Below are positions 1 to 9,599 of a stretch of 64,000 nt of DNA, piece by piece (the stretch's first letter is position 1; every line of letters starts with the position of its first letter). The notes under the pieces are model-generated. The model saw only the letters and a list, made by a program, of their open reading frames with translations. It had not been told where the DNA came from and did no database searches. This stretch comes from Parelaphostrongylus tenuis. Taxonomy: Eukaryota; Nematoda; Chromadorea; Rhabditida; Metastrongylidae. Where the stretch lies: assembly GCA_019055375.1 (NCBI GenBank), contig JAHQIW010004511.1:62001-126000 (forward strand). The letters are read 5' to 3'. The translations under genes and the position numbers were made by a program.

Positions 1-301
1 TTTCGAGTGTTTTATCAAGACCACGTTCATTTGACTCACAGTGTAAATTGTTCCTTTTCGCTACCTCTATATAGAGAGAATAGGGCTCCCGAGGAATTGG
101 CTAAAAGATTGAAAGAAGACGGGTTTTGCCCGAATGACAAGACTGTAAGGTCGAAACACGTGTATCGGGCTGTACAAGAGCCCATTACCACACCACATGA
201 CATGTTGGCTCAAATAACTATCATGAGATATATTAAAATTGGAGCGTGGTCTTAATATAATAATTGAAATTTGAGCGTGGTCCTAATATAATACACTCGA
301 A
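1..301 (+). mobile_element. Short element with inverted ends and a class A hammerhead-like core
   Basis: The first bases (TTTCGAGTGTTTTA..AAGACCAC) recur inverted at 279-301 (GTGGTCCTAATA..CACTCGAAA), so the segment is bounded by inverted ends of about 25-30 nt. A second partial copy of the GTGGTCTTAATAT end lies at 245-256. The interior carries the hammerhead-like motif annotated separately. The same end motif (GTGGTCTTAAGAAAACACTCGA) recurs near 52.11 and 52.42 kb beside the same ribozyme class, so this is a repeat family. The left end coincides with the window edge, so more sequence may lie outside. No coding capacity is visible. Confidence 0.55.
128..170 (+). ncRNA. Hammerhead ribozyme-like motif, class A copy 1
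   Basis: Reading 5' to 3': helix I strand GCCCGA (128-133), core ATGACAA (134-140, against CUGANGA), helix II GAC/GTC with a 6-nt loop (141-152), GAA (153-155), self-complementary helix III strand ACACGTGT (156-163), cleavage-position A (164, giving GUA, an allowed NUH triplet), then TCGGGC (165-170), which pairs perfectly with the first strand. Two core positions differ from consensus (C3 to A, G8 to A), so this copy may be inactive. Helix III has no loop and would form only between two strands, as in minimal dimeric hammerheads. Confidence 0.6.
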
Positions 302-722
302 ATATAGGTTAATTTTGAATCGCGTAGTACTTAACAGTAATATTTTTTTAAAACATTACAAGTAAATGTGAAACTTCATGCACCATGAAAAGATCGCGAG
401 CCTCCTAAATAATGGGGAAGATTAAAATGGTCGAATTTATGAGTATTCGAAATTTTAGAAGAATAGTTCAGAATGAAAGCGCCACTAGAAACGGCAGACA
501 TTGGTCGAATCGTTAAAATGTTGATGAATTGTTGGTGTTAATTTGTAGTGTTTACGGTATTCGCCGTGAAAACTGGTATCATTGAAATCGAAAGAAAGAG
601 AAATGAAAAACAATGTCATGGCCACATTACGTATCATTCGTTCAGTTTCGCTTCAGATTATCAAGATTTTTTCGCTCGTAATAACGATAAAGATCTCTTC
701 CCAGAAAGAAGAAACCCTTTTC

Positions 723-723
<1 letters not shown>
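302..723. other. No gene recognised
   Basis: AT-rich sequence with stop codons in all frames apart from a short frame from 548 that owes its length to the following TA repeat. No splice-consistent exon, repeat family or RNA gene was recognised. Confidence 0.5.

Positions 724-772
<49 letters not shown>
724..772. repeat. (TA)n microsatellite
   Basis: About 24 uninterrupted TA dinucleotides, followed by interrupted TATA-rich sequence to about 840. It creates artificial YIYIYI reading frames on both strands. Confidence 0.97.
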
Positions 773-774
<2 letters not shown>

Positions 775-849
775 GTATATTCAGGATGTACATATATACA
801 CAAATATATATATATGTTTAGGCACATATATGTATATACCGATTGATGT

Positions 850-960
850 AGAGTGGTGTACGAAAACTTCTGTGTCAGCTGGGATTCAAACCCACATTTC
901 ACCCTATCCGGGAGGGGAGGGGGGTGGGTGCTGAACCGATGCACTACAGACACCCGATTT
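850..960 (-). mobile_element. SINE-B copy (tRNA-derived), minus strand
   Basis: On the minus strand it reads GGTGTCTGTAGTGCATCGG (A-box-like), then GGGTGAAATGTGGGTTTGAATCC (B-box-like) and a tail ending near GTACACCAC, the SINE-B arrangement seen at 1040, 1331, 43160, 62575 and 63670. It contains a G-rich stretch near 910. Together with the plus-strand copy that follows it forms a head-to-head inverted pair. Confidence 0.6.
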
Positions 961-1125
961 GCCACCACGCTTTCTACGCTACAACGCGTTATCTGTTATT
1001 AACGCCAGATTGTTGACGGTTGGCAGATAACGCGTTGTAGCGTAGAAAGCGTGGTGTCAAACGGGTGTCTGTAGTGCAACGGTTCAGTACACGCCCCCAG
1101 ATAGAGTGAAATGTGAGTTCGTATC
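880..1125. repeat. Head-to-head SINE-B inverted repeat
   Basis: Positions 961-995 are the reverse complement of 1024-1058 with one difference in 35, and the symmetry continues outward through the tRNA-like heads (880-960 against 1059-1125) with more divergence. The loop between the best arms is only 28 nt, so transcripts would fold into a long hairpin. Confidence 0.85.
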
Positions 1126-1220
1126 CAAGCTAGAGCAAAAGTTTTGCACACCACTCCATATCATAGGGTATACTGTATCATCATATCACCGCAAGAGGCG
1201 GTCAAAATGAATTCTGGCTG
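1024..1220 (+). mobile_element. SINE-B copy with 3' tail and (TA)n end
   Basis: TCTGTAGTGCAACGGTTCAG at about 1066 fits a pol III A box, and GTGAGTTCGTATCC at about 1111 sits where the B box should be. The body continues through CAAAAGTTTTGCACACCACTC and a CCGCAAGAGGCGG hairpin (1191-1203), then ends against a (TA)n tract. The GTTTTGCAYAYCACTC motif is shared with copies at 1420 and 62655. Confidence 0.7.

Positions 1221-1262
<42 letters not shown>
1221..1262. repeat. (TA)n microsatellite at a SINE-B 3' end
   Basis: About 20 TA units directly after the SINE-B body. The same adjacency occurs at SINE-A near 38256, suggesting that SINE tails or TA-rich targets seed these tracts. Confidence 0.95.
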
Positions 1263-1264
<2 letters not shown>

Positions 1265-1330
1265 AATTCACATATGACGTATGAATCTTTGGACGTCAAA
1301 TGGGAATTAACCCGCATCTCACTCTGTGAT

Positions 1331-1440
1331 GGTATAACAAGGATGCCGATAGTGCAGTTGGTTGAAACGCGCTCCCAGGAGGGGTGAAATGTGGGTTCGA
1401 TTCTCGCTGCGGTTCATAATTTTGCACATCACTAAGCATC
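1331..1440 (+). mobile_element. SINE-B copy
   Basis: A-box-like GATAGTGCAGTTGGTTG (about 1349), ACGCGCTCCC, then GTGGGTTCGATTCTCGC, a good B box, followed by the family motif TTTTGCACATCACTAAGCAT. It is not a functional tRNA: no acceptor stem can be paired and the anticodon region is disrupted. It lies immediately upstream of an opposite-strand SINE-A copy. Confidence 0.65.
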
Positions 1441-1452
1441 ACGAGGATGAGG

Positions 1453-1742
1453 AAGAACAAAGCTTTTGCCGTTGATAAATCCACAAGGTATGCGCTATGC
1501 ATTCGTCTTCAATTTTCAACTTCTTTTAAGGTGATTGGATGCATGTCGGGCTTTTACAAAGGCCTTCCGCTATATCGAGTCAATGCTGCTTATCCTCCCA
1601 AACAAGTCTGGAACCAGTCTGGTTACAATTTACTGACCCTGAAGGGATGGATGGCTCGATGAGCCATCAGCGCAAGGTCGAACCACCGACCTTTCATACG
1701 ACCCAGAGCACCTCTAAGCACTGCGCCAGAAGCGCTCCACTC
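1453..1742 (-). mobile_element. SINE-A copy (tRNA-derived), minus strand
   Basis: On the minus strand the element begins GGCGCAGTGCTTAGAGGTGC (A box, near 1728), has the B-box region GGTTCGACCTTGCGC, then the conserved body: a GGCTCATCGAGCC palindrome, a CATCCATCCCT block, a TGGGAGGATAAGCAG block and a GCATGGCGCAT-like block near the 3' end. Five other good copies share this order (33.4, 37.95, 42.27, 43.97 and a fragment at 40.3 kb). The antisense short reading frames here are by-products of the SINE. Confidence 0.8.
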
Positions 1743-1799
1743 AACATTACTGAATATATACTAGCAACCTCATACTACCGCTTAAGCGGTTAAATGAAA

Positions 1800-2640
1800 A
1801 GAACTTCTATTATCGCCAATAATCAAAAAAGGATTAAAAAAAGACAACAGAACATATTCGCGAATTAATCACATTATGAAAGCATTTATAGATGAAACGA
1901 CGATTTCACATGAATGTATAACCAGTAGGGAACGAATGTAAGCAGTAACGAGTAGAACAAACAGAGGAAAAACGAATTAGACAAAAAACGGAGAGTAACT
2001 GATGAACTCAACTGGTAAAAGTTGACTTTTAATACAAATTATTGCAAGCTAGAGAGGATCCATTGGTTGCCTAGGTGATTCCACATACTCTTCGTTATAA
2101 ATTCTGTCTTAATGAGGACCTAGATCCTCAATTGTACGAGTTTACACTTATTCAAATAAAAGCCACTTTTTTCGAATAAAAACGAAATTTATAAAATTCC
2201 GAGAAAGAAAAACGCACAAAGAGAAGAAAAGTCTGTGAATTAAATTACCAGCTCGATTCTCATATTGAAGTCCTATCATGTATTTCTATGTATAAAGCTA
2301 TCGTGAAAATGATTCAGAGCTCCAACTATGTGCTTGAAATGACCACCACAACACGATCCTATTTCTAGAAAGGAATTCCTGGATAAATCAGAGTCACTGC
2401 TAACAGCCAAGTAGATTGGAAGGGGATGTGTAATGTCTTCATTAGACTTTATCGCTTCACTAAAACCGAAAGCGTGATTAGCATTCTCCGCTCGAAGGAC
2501 ATGAAGGCCAGGCAGTCAGTCCGACATGATTTATCAAGTTTTTAACCATTAATGTCACGTAGAAAATCTAAATTGTGCCTTTTGCTTCGTCAAACACTTG
2601 ACTACTAGTGAATCTTAACAATATTGCACTTTTTGCATTT
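1800..2640. other. No gene recognised
   Basis: AT-rich and stop-rich on both strands. No exon with convincing splice sites, no repeat shared with the rest of the window. Confidence 0.5.
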
Positions 2641-2680
2641 TTATTGAGCCTATAGCACGAGGTTATCAGAAATATTCTAT

Positions 2681-2721
2681 TCGGCTAACGTTTCGACGCG
2701 TTTCGTCTTCTTCAAAGCCGA
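2681..2721 (-). ncRNA. Hammerhead-like motif, class B, perfect helix I
   Basis: Minus strand: helix I strand TCGGCT, core TTGAAGA, an extra A, helix II GACG/CGTC with a 5-nt loop, GAA, helix III strand ACGT, cleavage-position T (GUU), then AGCCGA, which pairs with the first strand over all 6 bp. C3 is changed to T. Helix II pairs differ from other class B copies (GGC/GCC at 20.72 and 20.88 kb, AACG/CGTT at 42.07 kb) yet stay complementary, which argues for selection or descent as an RNA fold. A CACGAGGTTATC terminus lies at 2656, as at 20.69 and 52.54 kb. Confidence 0.6.
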
Positions 2722-4544
2722 TGATACGAGTCGATGCTTCACTGCTGCTTTTCCTCGTTACGGTGTTGCTTTAATTTCGCTCGAGTCGGATTTCTTTCGA
2801 TGGAGCAATGCTTCGATGAAGAACCTTACCAGTAGAAATCCTTATATAAATATGCCAATTAGCAATTTGTTTTGCTAATTAGCTAATGATGCGTTGAGAA
2901 AGAAATCACGCTTATTTTTTCCAATATAACACCTAATTTGGCTCCTATACTATCCTACGTATACTTTCCTCAAAATCTTTGATAGATTGACGCCACTTCG
3001 CCGTAAAAGTAGTAGTTTCTATTCGTCAAAATGCGATGTCATGAAAGATTTTCAAACTCACGACTAAATCACGTAAGCTGGAAAGATGTTCAACACTACA
3101 CTCAAAGTCTCAGATGGGAGCAAAGCGATGTTGAGAATCGCTGGTGTTTTTCCCACTGCTTGTGGAGACCCAGTATGGATTGTTCGAAATTCCAGAAAAA
3201 TACCACGCAAACAATAAAACACTACCGAAATGGGACTCAGTCCCACATAAACTAAATCTTCCACTGTGCATGTCGTTAAACCTTTATCAGGGAGTTCACG
3301 AAAAACTTCAAAATGATACCAGGGAGAGTCGGTGAAAAACTAGTAGATCCAAAGAGATACAGCAATAATTTGGACTTTTGTAACGTAGAAAATACCATTG
3401 AAGATGCAACAGCGTGTTCATATGATACTGAATGCAAAACATAAGGTGAAGAGAGAAAAAAACAACAAATTTTACGCAAAAATGGAGGGTTATTTTAATG
3501 AGATAAGATCTTAGATAAAAGTTAACATTCTCTACGAAATGCTTGCGCTACTTGGTGAAAAACGAATTCCAAGCGTTTACAAAGAGGTGGAATGGATTTT
3601 ACCTAGAATCATCACGTTGAGGAGTATGTTGCTTGCAAACGGCAGCTTACTAAAAATTCAGTAGAGTTTCATAATAACAAGACAGAACTGGATCAGAGTA
3701 ACAGCGACGAAAACTCGCGATCGTATCGTATAGCAGCATCAAACGGATGTTTCATCATGAATCACTTTTTGATTTGCTGAGAAGTAATATAATTTTCACG
3801 CGAGAAACTTTAACTTTAGGGGCAATGCTTCACACGAATATAAGCAATTGTACTTGTTTCCATCTCGCTGCGTGTTAGGGAAATTATCTTGCCCTTAAGT
3901 ACTTGTCTGTAGAGCTCTGTGAAGTCCACAATGACTGATGCTCACCTGTGGTGAGCCACCTCGGAGCGCGGCTATATTCCAGGACTCCATAGAGGGCCTA
4001 GTAATCAGTTTTCATGATTATTTATTAAGAATTTAAAACGTTTGAGCAGAAGTTGAATCTACATAAAACTTCAATTTCTTTCATGTGTTGAAATGATACA
4101 ACGGACCAGATGAAACAAGTAATGGAATTCGCGGGATATGTCATGTTCGGTCATATGAAATGAGATTTGATGTTCAATCATATGTGCGTAATTTTGAGTA
4201 AACAAGTTTTTACTACTCTAACAAAACAACAAGTATCATAGGACATTTTGAACAGAGGATTCGAAAAATTGGGAAAAAAGAATTTCAAAGAAGATTTGGC
4301 TGGAGTGGACAACGAAGATCCAGACCGTGAGGACGAACGACTATAGACGGTAAACTCGATTTATCGACTCTCAAGAAAGAAACTAGGTTTTCATATAATT
4401 TTCGTGTTATTGGCATAGTCAATAAGGAAAATATGGTTTGAGTGATTAATTTTTTAAAAAGGATTTTCTGATGTAAATCCCAAGAAGGGCTACTGAATAG
4501 TTGGAATAAATCATTAGCTTTTTCCATTGAGATATATAATAAAA
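2722..4544. other. No gene recognised; one weak coding-like stretch
   Basis: Mostly stop-rich. Between about 3085 and 3220 the plus strand has a 43-codon frame starting at an ATG (MFNTTLKVSDGSKAML at its N end) with balanced composition, but without a clear donor or acceptor and with competing open frames. It is not annotated as a gene. Confidence 0.4.
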
Positions 4545-4547
4545 TGT

Positions 4548-5345
4548 ATTCAGCTAAAAGATATGAGATGTTTATACAATGAATAATGCGAATAATGTGA
4601 ATAATGTGAATAATGTGAACAATCGCTCTGTCTACTTGTTCTAGTGTGCACTTTTACATTGGTATTTAGCAATACGTCACCAATATTGTGCTCTATACAT
4701 CAGGAATTAAAATATAATCAATCGATATGCATAGCTTACAAACTCAGCAAAATTTTCGCAGTAGCCAAATCAAAAGCCGTTCGTAACTTCGCAGTTCACT
4801 TGGTTTTCTGTCTTATATATTAGTCTAAATCCAATATAATATCGTCAGAAATTAGTAGTTTTTTCTGTTGAGAAGTTCTGAGGCGTTAATGATAGTGTTT
4901 ATTGGATATTCGTGATGCAGTACGATAATAAAGTGTAGTCGTACAGAGACTTCGACTTTTGTATTATCTGTGTTGTATGACTACTCTATATTGTATTGTA
5001 TCACGGATATTCAATAAATACTATTATTAACAACTCGGAACTGCTCAACAGAAGAAACTATTAATTTTCTGATTAAAGTTATTGGATTCAGACTAATATA
5101 CAAGACAGAAAATCAAGTAAATCACGAAAAATATCGTCATAAATGGCTTTTGATTCGATTACTGCGAAAACTTTGCTAAGAATGAAAAGTATGCATGTCG
5201 ATTTATTACGTTATAATTCCTGATGTATAGAGCACAGCATTGGTGACGTATTGCTAAATGACAATGTAAAAGTGCACACTAGAACAACTGGACAGAGCGA
5301 TTGTTCACATTGCTCATTGCATAAACATCTTACGTATTTTAGCTC
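4548..5345. repeat. 800 bp foldback element, AT-rich
   Basis: The left part (4548 to about 4945) is an imperfect reverse complement of the right part (about 4985-5345). The ends read AGCTAAAAGATATGAGATG on the left and, reverse-complemented, AGCTAAAATACGTAAGATG on the right; inner blocks such as TCTGTTGAGMAGTTC and AGTGTGCACTTTTACATTG also recur inverted. By eye arm identity is roughly 80-85%. There is no coding capacity, so this resembles a foldback or MITE-type nonautonomous element. Confidence 0.85.
4581..4620 (+). repeat. 9-bp tandem repeat GAATAATGT x4
   Basis: Four tandem copies of GAATAATGY lie near the left end of the foldback. The right arm keeps only one related unit (CACATTGCTCATTGC), so the expansion happened after the arms formed. 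Confidence 0.9.
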
Positions 5346-5513
5346 GATATATTATATTCAGTAACAGACTTTTGATTCAAGAAAACTTCGAAAACACGTT
5401 CGATCTCAGTCAAAGTAGTTAGCAGCGATCTCGATGCGATTTATATCGTTTGCAAACATATTGCTTTCCATTTTGCATGGCAAGAGGCGGAGAAAATATA
5501 GAGAAGCTTGCAA

Positions 5514-5942
5514 ATGCTTGCTGATTCGACAGGTCCTGGCACAACCAAGCCTCATTTCTATGGGTTCGACGGGCTGCCACCAGACTTGTTTACGAAACCT
5601 TCCTACAGTCCATAGAATATTGCTATTGTCTGTTGGGAACTCTGCGAACGCGATCCCAGTACTCCGCGAAAATATCGCTTAGCCATCGTTCAAGAGCTCT
5701 ATAAAGAATGTAAAGTCCTGAAGTATAAGTCGACTTACACGGAAACCGGAAGAATTCCGTCGAGTATGGATGCAAGAGAAATTCTTTACACTACATTACT
5801 ATATTTGACATTGCTCTTTTATTTTGCTCCTTATAGAAGAGCCGATCTGCCTGTTAGATTTGTTTGCGTAATCTGTTTGATGAATAAGAAGCTCTTCATC
5901 CTAACTATTCATGAAGAAATCTGTGATTATCGAAGTTCGTGA
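5514..5942 (+). other. Long plus-strand frame with one internal stop, unrecognised
   Basis: From an ATG at 5514 one frame stays open for 143 codons except for a TAG at 5613. The downstream 108 codons have balanced composition (for example CWELCERDPSTPRKYRL) and a hydrophobic segment (LYTTLLYLTLLFYF). This could be a decayed coding sequence or chance. No family was recognised and no convincing splice sites flank it. Confidence 0.2.
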
Positions 5943-7110
5943 ATTTTTCGAGTGAGAATGCAACCATAGGCGATGAATACCGCATCAACCTTTTGCCGCA
6001 AATTTCATAGGAAAGTAGATAATCGAGTAAGGCTTTTGAAGAATTGACAACAGAAAAACTTTTAGCTATCGAGGATGTCACTACGATCATAAGTAGATGT
6101 AAGACTGAATTCACAAACAAACATCTGGACGATGATGGAGAGAAATATGATCGCCACAGGTCGACATTGTTCACTAGGACTGTGATTGTATCTTGGATAC
6201 AAGGAGATTTAAGGAACAATCACGATGAAATTTAACTTCAAGACTTAGTTTGATGTCAGCCTCAGGAATATTAATCGAATTCGACAAGCAGCCGGCTCAC
6301 GAAGTCACGAGCACTTATCGAATTACCCTAACAAAGAAGCATATTTTCATTTTTGAGATAGATAAGCCACATTTTGAACGATTTAGACACATACAGATGC
6401 AAAAAACTATTTGGTTCCTTACAAATCATTGATTTACTATCATTATGTACATGTTCTTGAGATATATGTAAGAGACAGATTATTGAGATTTATGATTTCC
6501 AGATGATGTTTCGAAGACTTTAACCAGAATCTCAAAGAATTTTATCACTGAACTTTATCACCGGCTATGGAGAGGTTAATTGTTATTTCCCAATATCCGG
6601 TACGTACTACTTAGACACTACGTCAAGAATACTGAGGTACGAGCAAAAATGCGGAATCCCAAGTGGGCTTCGATCTTAAGGACATCCCTTCTGGGGATTG
6701 TACACTGCACAACCAATGTCCTTGCTTTGCGTTTCCCTCATCAAGATTTTGACCCCATAGGTTCTATCTGCACTCACATGTCAACGGATTTGATCTGGGA
6801 GCACATTTTAGCATTAAATCCATTTGAACTGAAGCTGAAGTCTGTATACAAAAATATTATACTGATAGATGTTAACATTAGCGAAAGCTTGCTTCCCAGA
6901 GTGTAATTACATTGCCTTCCTTTTACTAAATTTTGGATTCATAATAATGCTTTATCAAAATTTGCTAGCCTCGTCAAATGCACTTGCTTCTCTATACATC
7001 GAAAACCTATGAATGAAGCAATAACAGTATGGAGCGAAAGGTGGACAGTTCAGACTAATCTCCTTGATTTACTTAATATTTCATATCGGAAAGAACTGAA
7101 GATAACAAAG
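5943..7110. other. No gene confirmed
   Basis: Holds a 108-codon plus-strand frame (6580-6906) whose content resembles no family I know, and otherwise stop-rich sequence. It may be intronic to the gene candidate ending at 7623. Confidence 0.35.
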
Positions 7111-7383
7111 TCATTACCATGCGTTGCGACAAGCAATATGCTGGTGGTGGGTGGAATGAAAGATTTCGGGAATCACCGCTAGATTTACAGGTTTTTGCTT
7201 TATCTCTCATCGGAGTAGGATAACACCTACAGTCAAGTGAGGGCGGCCAATCCACATGTATGCGTGAATACTACAGGCGATATCTCATCGATGAGCAATC
7301 CCACACAGGAAGTACTAATCAGCGAAACGAATAATGGCTTGAGAATCCAGCACAGGCTGCATAACTTTGTGTAAAATTAAGTA

Positions 7384-7623
7384 GAAATTTATTTCGATCA
7401 CCCAGATAGATTCTCGAAACAGCCGTACCTAATGTTGGCCGATTCTACAAAATTTCCAGTTAACGACCACGTCAAGGTGTTCCTTGATTACCATCATAGG
7501 TAAGTCAAGGTCTCTTATGAATCGGAATTGAATATTCCTCTTCATGACCAAATTGATCTTACTCTTAGGACGATTTCTGACGAGAGTTTATTCATGATTG
7601 GAAAGACGTTAGGACATGCATAA
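7384..7623 (+). CDS. Candidate last two exons of an unrecognised gene
   Basis: An open stretch (7384-7499) encodes EIYFDHPDRFSKQPYLML..DHVKVFLDYHH and ends at AG|GTAAGT, a perfect nematode donor. A 69-nt intron follows, ending CTTACTCTTAG. The next exon (7569-7623) continues in phase (split codon AG|G) as RTISDESLFMIGKTLGHA and stops at TAA; AATAAA signals lie 32-41 nt downstream. Phase match, donor, acceptor, stop and poly(A) signal together favour a real 3' gene end. Upstream, 7120-7380 holds further open stretches (GGWNERFRESPLDLQ; SSMSNPTQEVLISETNNG), but the junction into 7384 is not resolved and in-frame stops lie at 7374 and 7380. Function unknown; a pseudogene or chance ORF cannot be excluded. 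Confidence 0.4.
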
Positions 7624-7654
7624 TTCCCTTATAAAGATAGATCATTTAAGTAGT

Positions 7655-7664
7655 AATAAATAAA
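7655..7664 (+). promoter_or_regulatory. Overlapping poly(A) signals AATAAATAAA
   Basis: Two overlapping AATAAA hexamers about 30 nt after the TAA of the candidate exon above, an appropriate distance for nematode 3' end formation. Confidence 0.4.
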
Positions 7665-7867
7665 GAAATTGATAATAGTTATATTTATGTGTTATTAAAC
7701 ATTTTGTTGTAGTACTTAGTAATGCAGCTTTATGTGAAGATATCTTTAGATATCAGGAGAATTTATTTCGGCATTCTTTTTTACACCATAAGAGATATTG
7801 GTGATCGTATAGTCATAAATATCTTGAACAGTGATGATAGGAATCCAGTTACTCGTTGGAAGCAAAA

Positions 7868-8325
7868 CACGAGGTCGTTGTGATACAATTTATCCTGACA
7901 CCTGACGAATCGGCGGTTCCACCTTCTGCAAAACCTGGGAGGATGAGATCATCTGGAACATATTCAACCAAACAGCTCCATTATTTCAACTTCACCAGCA
8001 AGAAATCACCAAACCAAGAATTCAATTGGATCAAGAGCAAAACAAGTTTTTCACATAGTCATTAGTTTTTATGAGTCTTCCACTGTGTTGTCTCAGTGAA
8101 GATCAACCGTGAAGAGCTTACATAGACTGCAAATGCAGATCTCACCCATAAAAAAGAAACGGTGAATGTGTGAAAAAGTCTTTTGCTCTTAATGTAATTA
8201 AAATTTAGGCTTGGTGATTTAATCTGCTGGAGTATTGGAGTTGCTTGGCTGGCTGAGTGTGAAGAAGGCGAAACCGTCGGAACGTCAGCTGTCACAATAA
8301 AATGTATCAATGCAACCTCGTGTTT
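7868..8325. repeat. Foldback element with decayed class B hammerhead cores
   Basis: 7868-8070 is an imperfect reverse complement of about 8140-8320: CGAGGTCGTTGTGATACAAT on the left against, reversed, CGAGGTTGCATTGATACAT on the right. The two halves therefore give similar peptides on opposite strands (IKSKTSF and IKSKRLF). Each arm holds a degenerate class B core (GTGAAGAAGGCGAAACCGTC.. at 8259 plus; its counterpart near 7900 minus). The outer end carries ACCTCGTG, the terminal motif also seen at 20.69 and 52.54 kb. Confidence 0.75.
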
Positions 8326-8521
8326 GCTTTACAAAAAAAAAGACTACTAATTATAAAATAATGCTGAAATTCATGAATAGTCCGTTTAGGAATCAATTAC
8401 ATGGCGATAATCACAATTTCAAGTAAGCAGAAACTGACGAATGAATAGAAGTGAAGGAGCACAAAAGAATTAAATATATATGAATATACATATATATACG
8501 AATATATTGTATATATACTAT

Positions 8522-8525
<4 letters not shown>

Positions 8526-8557
<32 letters not shown>
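8526..8557. repeat. (TA)n microsatellite
   Basis: About 15 TA units, preceded from 8473 by interrupted TATA-rich sequence. Confidence 0.95.
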
Positions 8558-8558
<1 letters not shown>

Positions 8559-8559
8559 G

Positions 8560-9275
8560 TGTACATATTAACATGCATAAACATATTGCGGAATTTCAAG
8601 ATATTAATAGTAGTGGGAAAAAGAAAGTGATTCAAAAACAATTGCAAGCTGTGGATGTGAAATACAGAAAAAAAACCTTGGAGGAATGGGTGCGGATACC
8701 TGGAATCATAAAAAAAGAGTTCTCAAGTGACATTACATTTTCCTATTAATGAATACTTGTGCGACGATTGCCACTTAAGAAATGAATGAATTTTCTAATC
8801 AAATGAAGGAGTTTAGAATGATCAAGGAAAAAGGAAAAACACTTGCATAGGACCGAAATTGAAGAGTGAACACAGTGTGAACCAGCGGAAGGTCACGCTC
8901 GTCTGAGTCATGCTGGGAAGAAACTGGATTGGTTGCGAGATGGTAAGCTAGCAAGATTGTAAAAAATGGCTTGATTAGAAGTTAAGTTTTCAAATAATAT
9001 GGAAAAGCAAGCGGTCTAATCAATTGTCTTCTGATTTGGTCCACGTGTCATATAAGACGAGTATTGTAAATGACGGACCAAGCCACGAAACTTGTCATAC
9101 GTAGTGACAAGATATTCAATCTCGACTCGGTGGCCAGCAGTATGCTATCTGGAAGGATGTAAATCCCCAGTAAATGGAGAAAGGGCTACTCGCTTTGCTG
9201 CGCAGAAGATAAGACTTACACCATCGACAAACCACAATTTGCTTTTTGTTGTCTATACGACTTTTGCACAAGTCA
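8560..9275. other. No gene recognised
   Basis: Nothing identifiable apart from a short open frame that leads into the RTE fragment that follows. Confidence 0.45.
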
Positions 9276-9279
9276 AATT

Positions 9280-9595
9280 TAACTACTTCCATAAAACACT
9301 GGGCGAACAGGAACCAACCAAGCAAGCAGAGTTTTGGAAAGTGCTTAGGATGATAGCTCATTTCCGTGCAATTATAGAGATCAAGTCACGCTGAGAATGG
9401 AAGACATCAATATTTTTTATTTTAACAAGCGCCATGGATTTTGCGCAGTGGCGGTCATGAAAGCCTTGGACAATCAACGTGTTCCTATCCCGTATTTAGA
9501 GATTTTCTATGAGTCACGCAATATCGGACAAGATAAATCCGTATTAGTGAACCCACTCATTATACTGACAGACCAACCCCTCAAAAGATGATCCG
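9280..9595 (+). pseudogene. RTE-type reverse transcriptase fragment, heavily decayed
   Basis: Split over two frames, the plus strand gives QAEFWKVLRMIAHFRAII followed by INIFYFNKRHGF and VMKALDNQRVPIPYLEIFYE. These align in order with the better RTE copy at 54.48-54.70 kb (QAGFREGFSTMDHIHTI; FAFIDPEKAFDSV; VIEALDNQGIPTRYI). This is the RT segment around catalytic motif A, but the first aspartate region has mutated (FIDPEKAFD to FYFNKRHGF), and stops and frameshifts make it inactive. Flanking RT sequence is not recognisable. Confidence 0.65.
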
Positions 9596-9599
9596 GCCT

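Noticed and set aside
548..968. Overlapping frames on both strands with poly(YI)
   Set aside because: Created by the TA microsatellite and a SINE-B copy.
4581..4620. Short tandem repeats considered as a CRISPR array
   Set aside because: Nine-bp units without spacers in a eukaryotic foldback element; simple expansion explains them.
6580..6906. 108-codon plus-strand frame
   Set aside because: No recognised domain, no splice signals, and frames of this length occur on both strands by chance here.
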